Assembly: GCA_025618425.1 (NCBI GenBank) | Contig: CM046832.1 | Coordinates: forward strand, 23,810,559 to 23,874,558 | Source: Heliocidaris tuberculata | Lineage: Eukaryota > Echinodermata > Echinoidea > Camarodonta > Echinometridae | Reading direction: 5' to 3' | Length of the DNA stretch: 64,000 nucleotides | Shown here: positions 63,578 to 64,000 of the stretch, piece after piece | How the letters are laid out: each line of letters opens with the position of its first letter | Numbering within the stretch: position 1 is the first letter of the stretch | Translations under genes and position numbers: made by a program | The notes under the pieces: model-generated | Databases searched by the model: none | What the model was told of the DNA's origin: nothing | What the model saw: only the letters and a program-made list of their open reading frames with translations

Positions 63578-64000
63578 CTCCCCGGCACTACTGCAGGGTC
63601 TAATAGCATCGGGCCTCAGATATACTAGATCCGTATAATCCTGATTACTGAACTGAATCGTATAACGGATAATTACCTTTAATCCGTATAGATTATCCCT
63701 TTTAATCAATATGCAACAGACTTGAGCAATTTCAGGAGGTCCCCAGAATTCGGGGCGATGCTGGACCGTAGGATTTGATGTGGGATGGAGACCAAAAGTT
63801 GAAGGAATAATGAATTAGCCTAATATTGGCTATTTGCTTTCACACTGCCGCTGCAGTACCGATGTGAATACCCCCCCCCCCACTAATATACTGGTAGATA
63901 CTATATGATTTGATTTTTGTTTCTGTTTGCTTTAAGAAAATTGTGGACAAAGTATGTAGGCTATTAAAAATGGAAACATGATCTATCGGCTAATCAAACT
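63578..64000. other. Right-edge noncoding DNA
   Basis: No gene or clear repeat recognised apart from a C homopolymer near 63871. Confidence 0.4.

Overview
The window is AT-rich, intron-dense nuclear DNA from a marine animal, most likely a sea urchin or another ambulacrarian deuterostome. The reasons are the gene content (NR2C-type nuclear receptor, eogt, rpap3 with GT-AG introns), the very frequent ACATGTA motifs, a short interstitial (CCCTAA)n tract, and a heavy load of short terminal-inverted-repeat (TIR) elements. The species call is an inference. No bacterial, plasmid or CRISPR features were seen.

Layout: (1) About 363-11532, minus strand: the 5' part of an NR2C (TR2/TR4, sea urchin SHR2-like) nuclear receptor gene. 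Ten coding exons were reconstructed with intact phases, from the ATG at 11488 through the complete zinc-finger DNA-binding domain to the first hinge exon. The ligand-binding domain lies beyond the left edge. A CCAAT/CRE-containing region near 25.3-25.5 kb is the best candidate promoter. (2) 30043-43510, plus strand: a complete EOGT gene (EGF-domain O-GlcNAc transferase), 15 coding exons, 528 residues, signal peptide and C-terminal KDEL. (3) 51484-61534, minus strand: a complete RPAP3 gene (HSP90/R2TP co-chaperone), 10 coding exons, 539 residues, one TPR domain and an RPAP3 C-terminal domain. The stretches 11.5-25 kb, 25.5-30 kb, 43.5-51.5 kb and 61.6-64 kb hold no gene I can support. They contain dispersed repeats.

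Most notable: a 1.3-kb segment carrying two in-frame exons of the nuclear receptor occurs twice in tandem (5880-10112 and 10120-11415). This would add a second 41-residue module to the N-terminal domain, unless it is an uncollapsed-haplotype assembly error. One copy has since taken in a non-LTR retrotransposon fragment and TIR elements. A repeat family in introns of eogt and rpap3 carries perfect DR1 nuclear-receptor sites (AGGTCAAAGGTCA), the type of site NR2C proteins bind. One such repeat ends about 10 bases from an eogt exon. The genes are neighbours rather than an operon: receptor and eogt point away from each other, eogt and rpap3 point toward each other.
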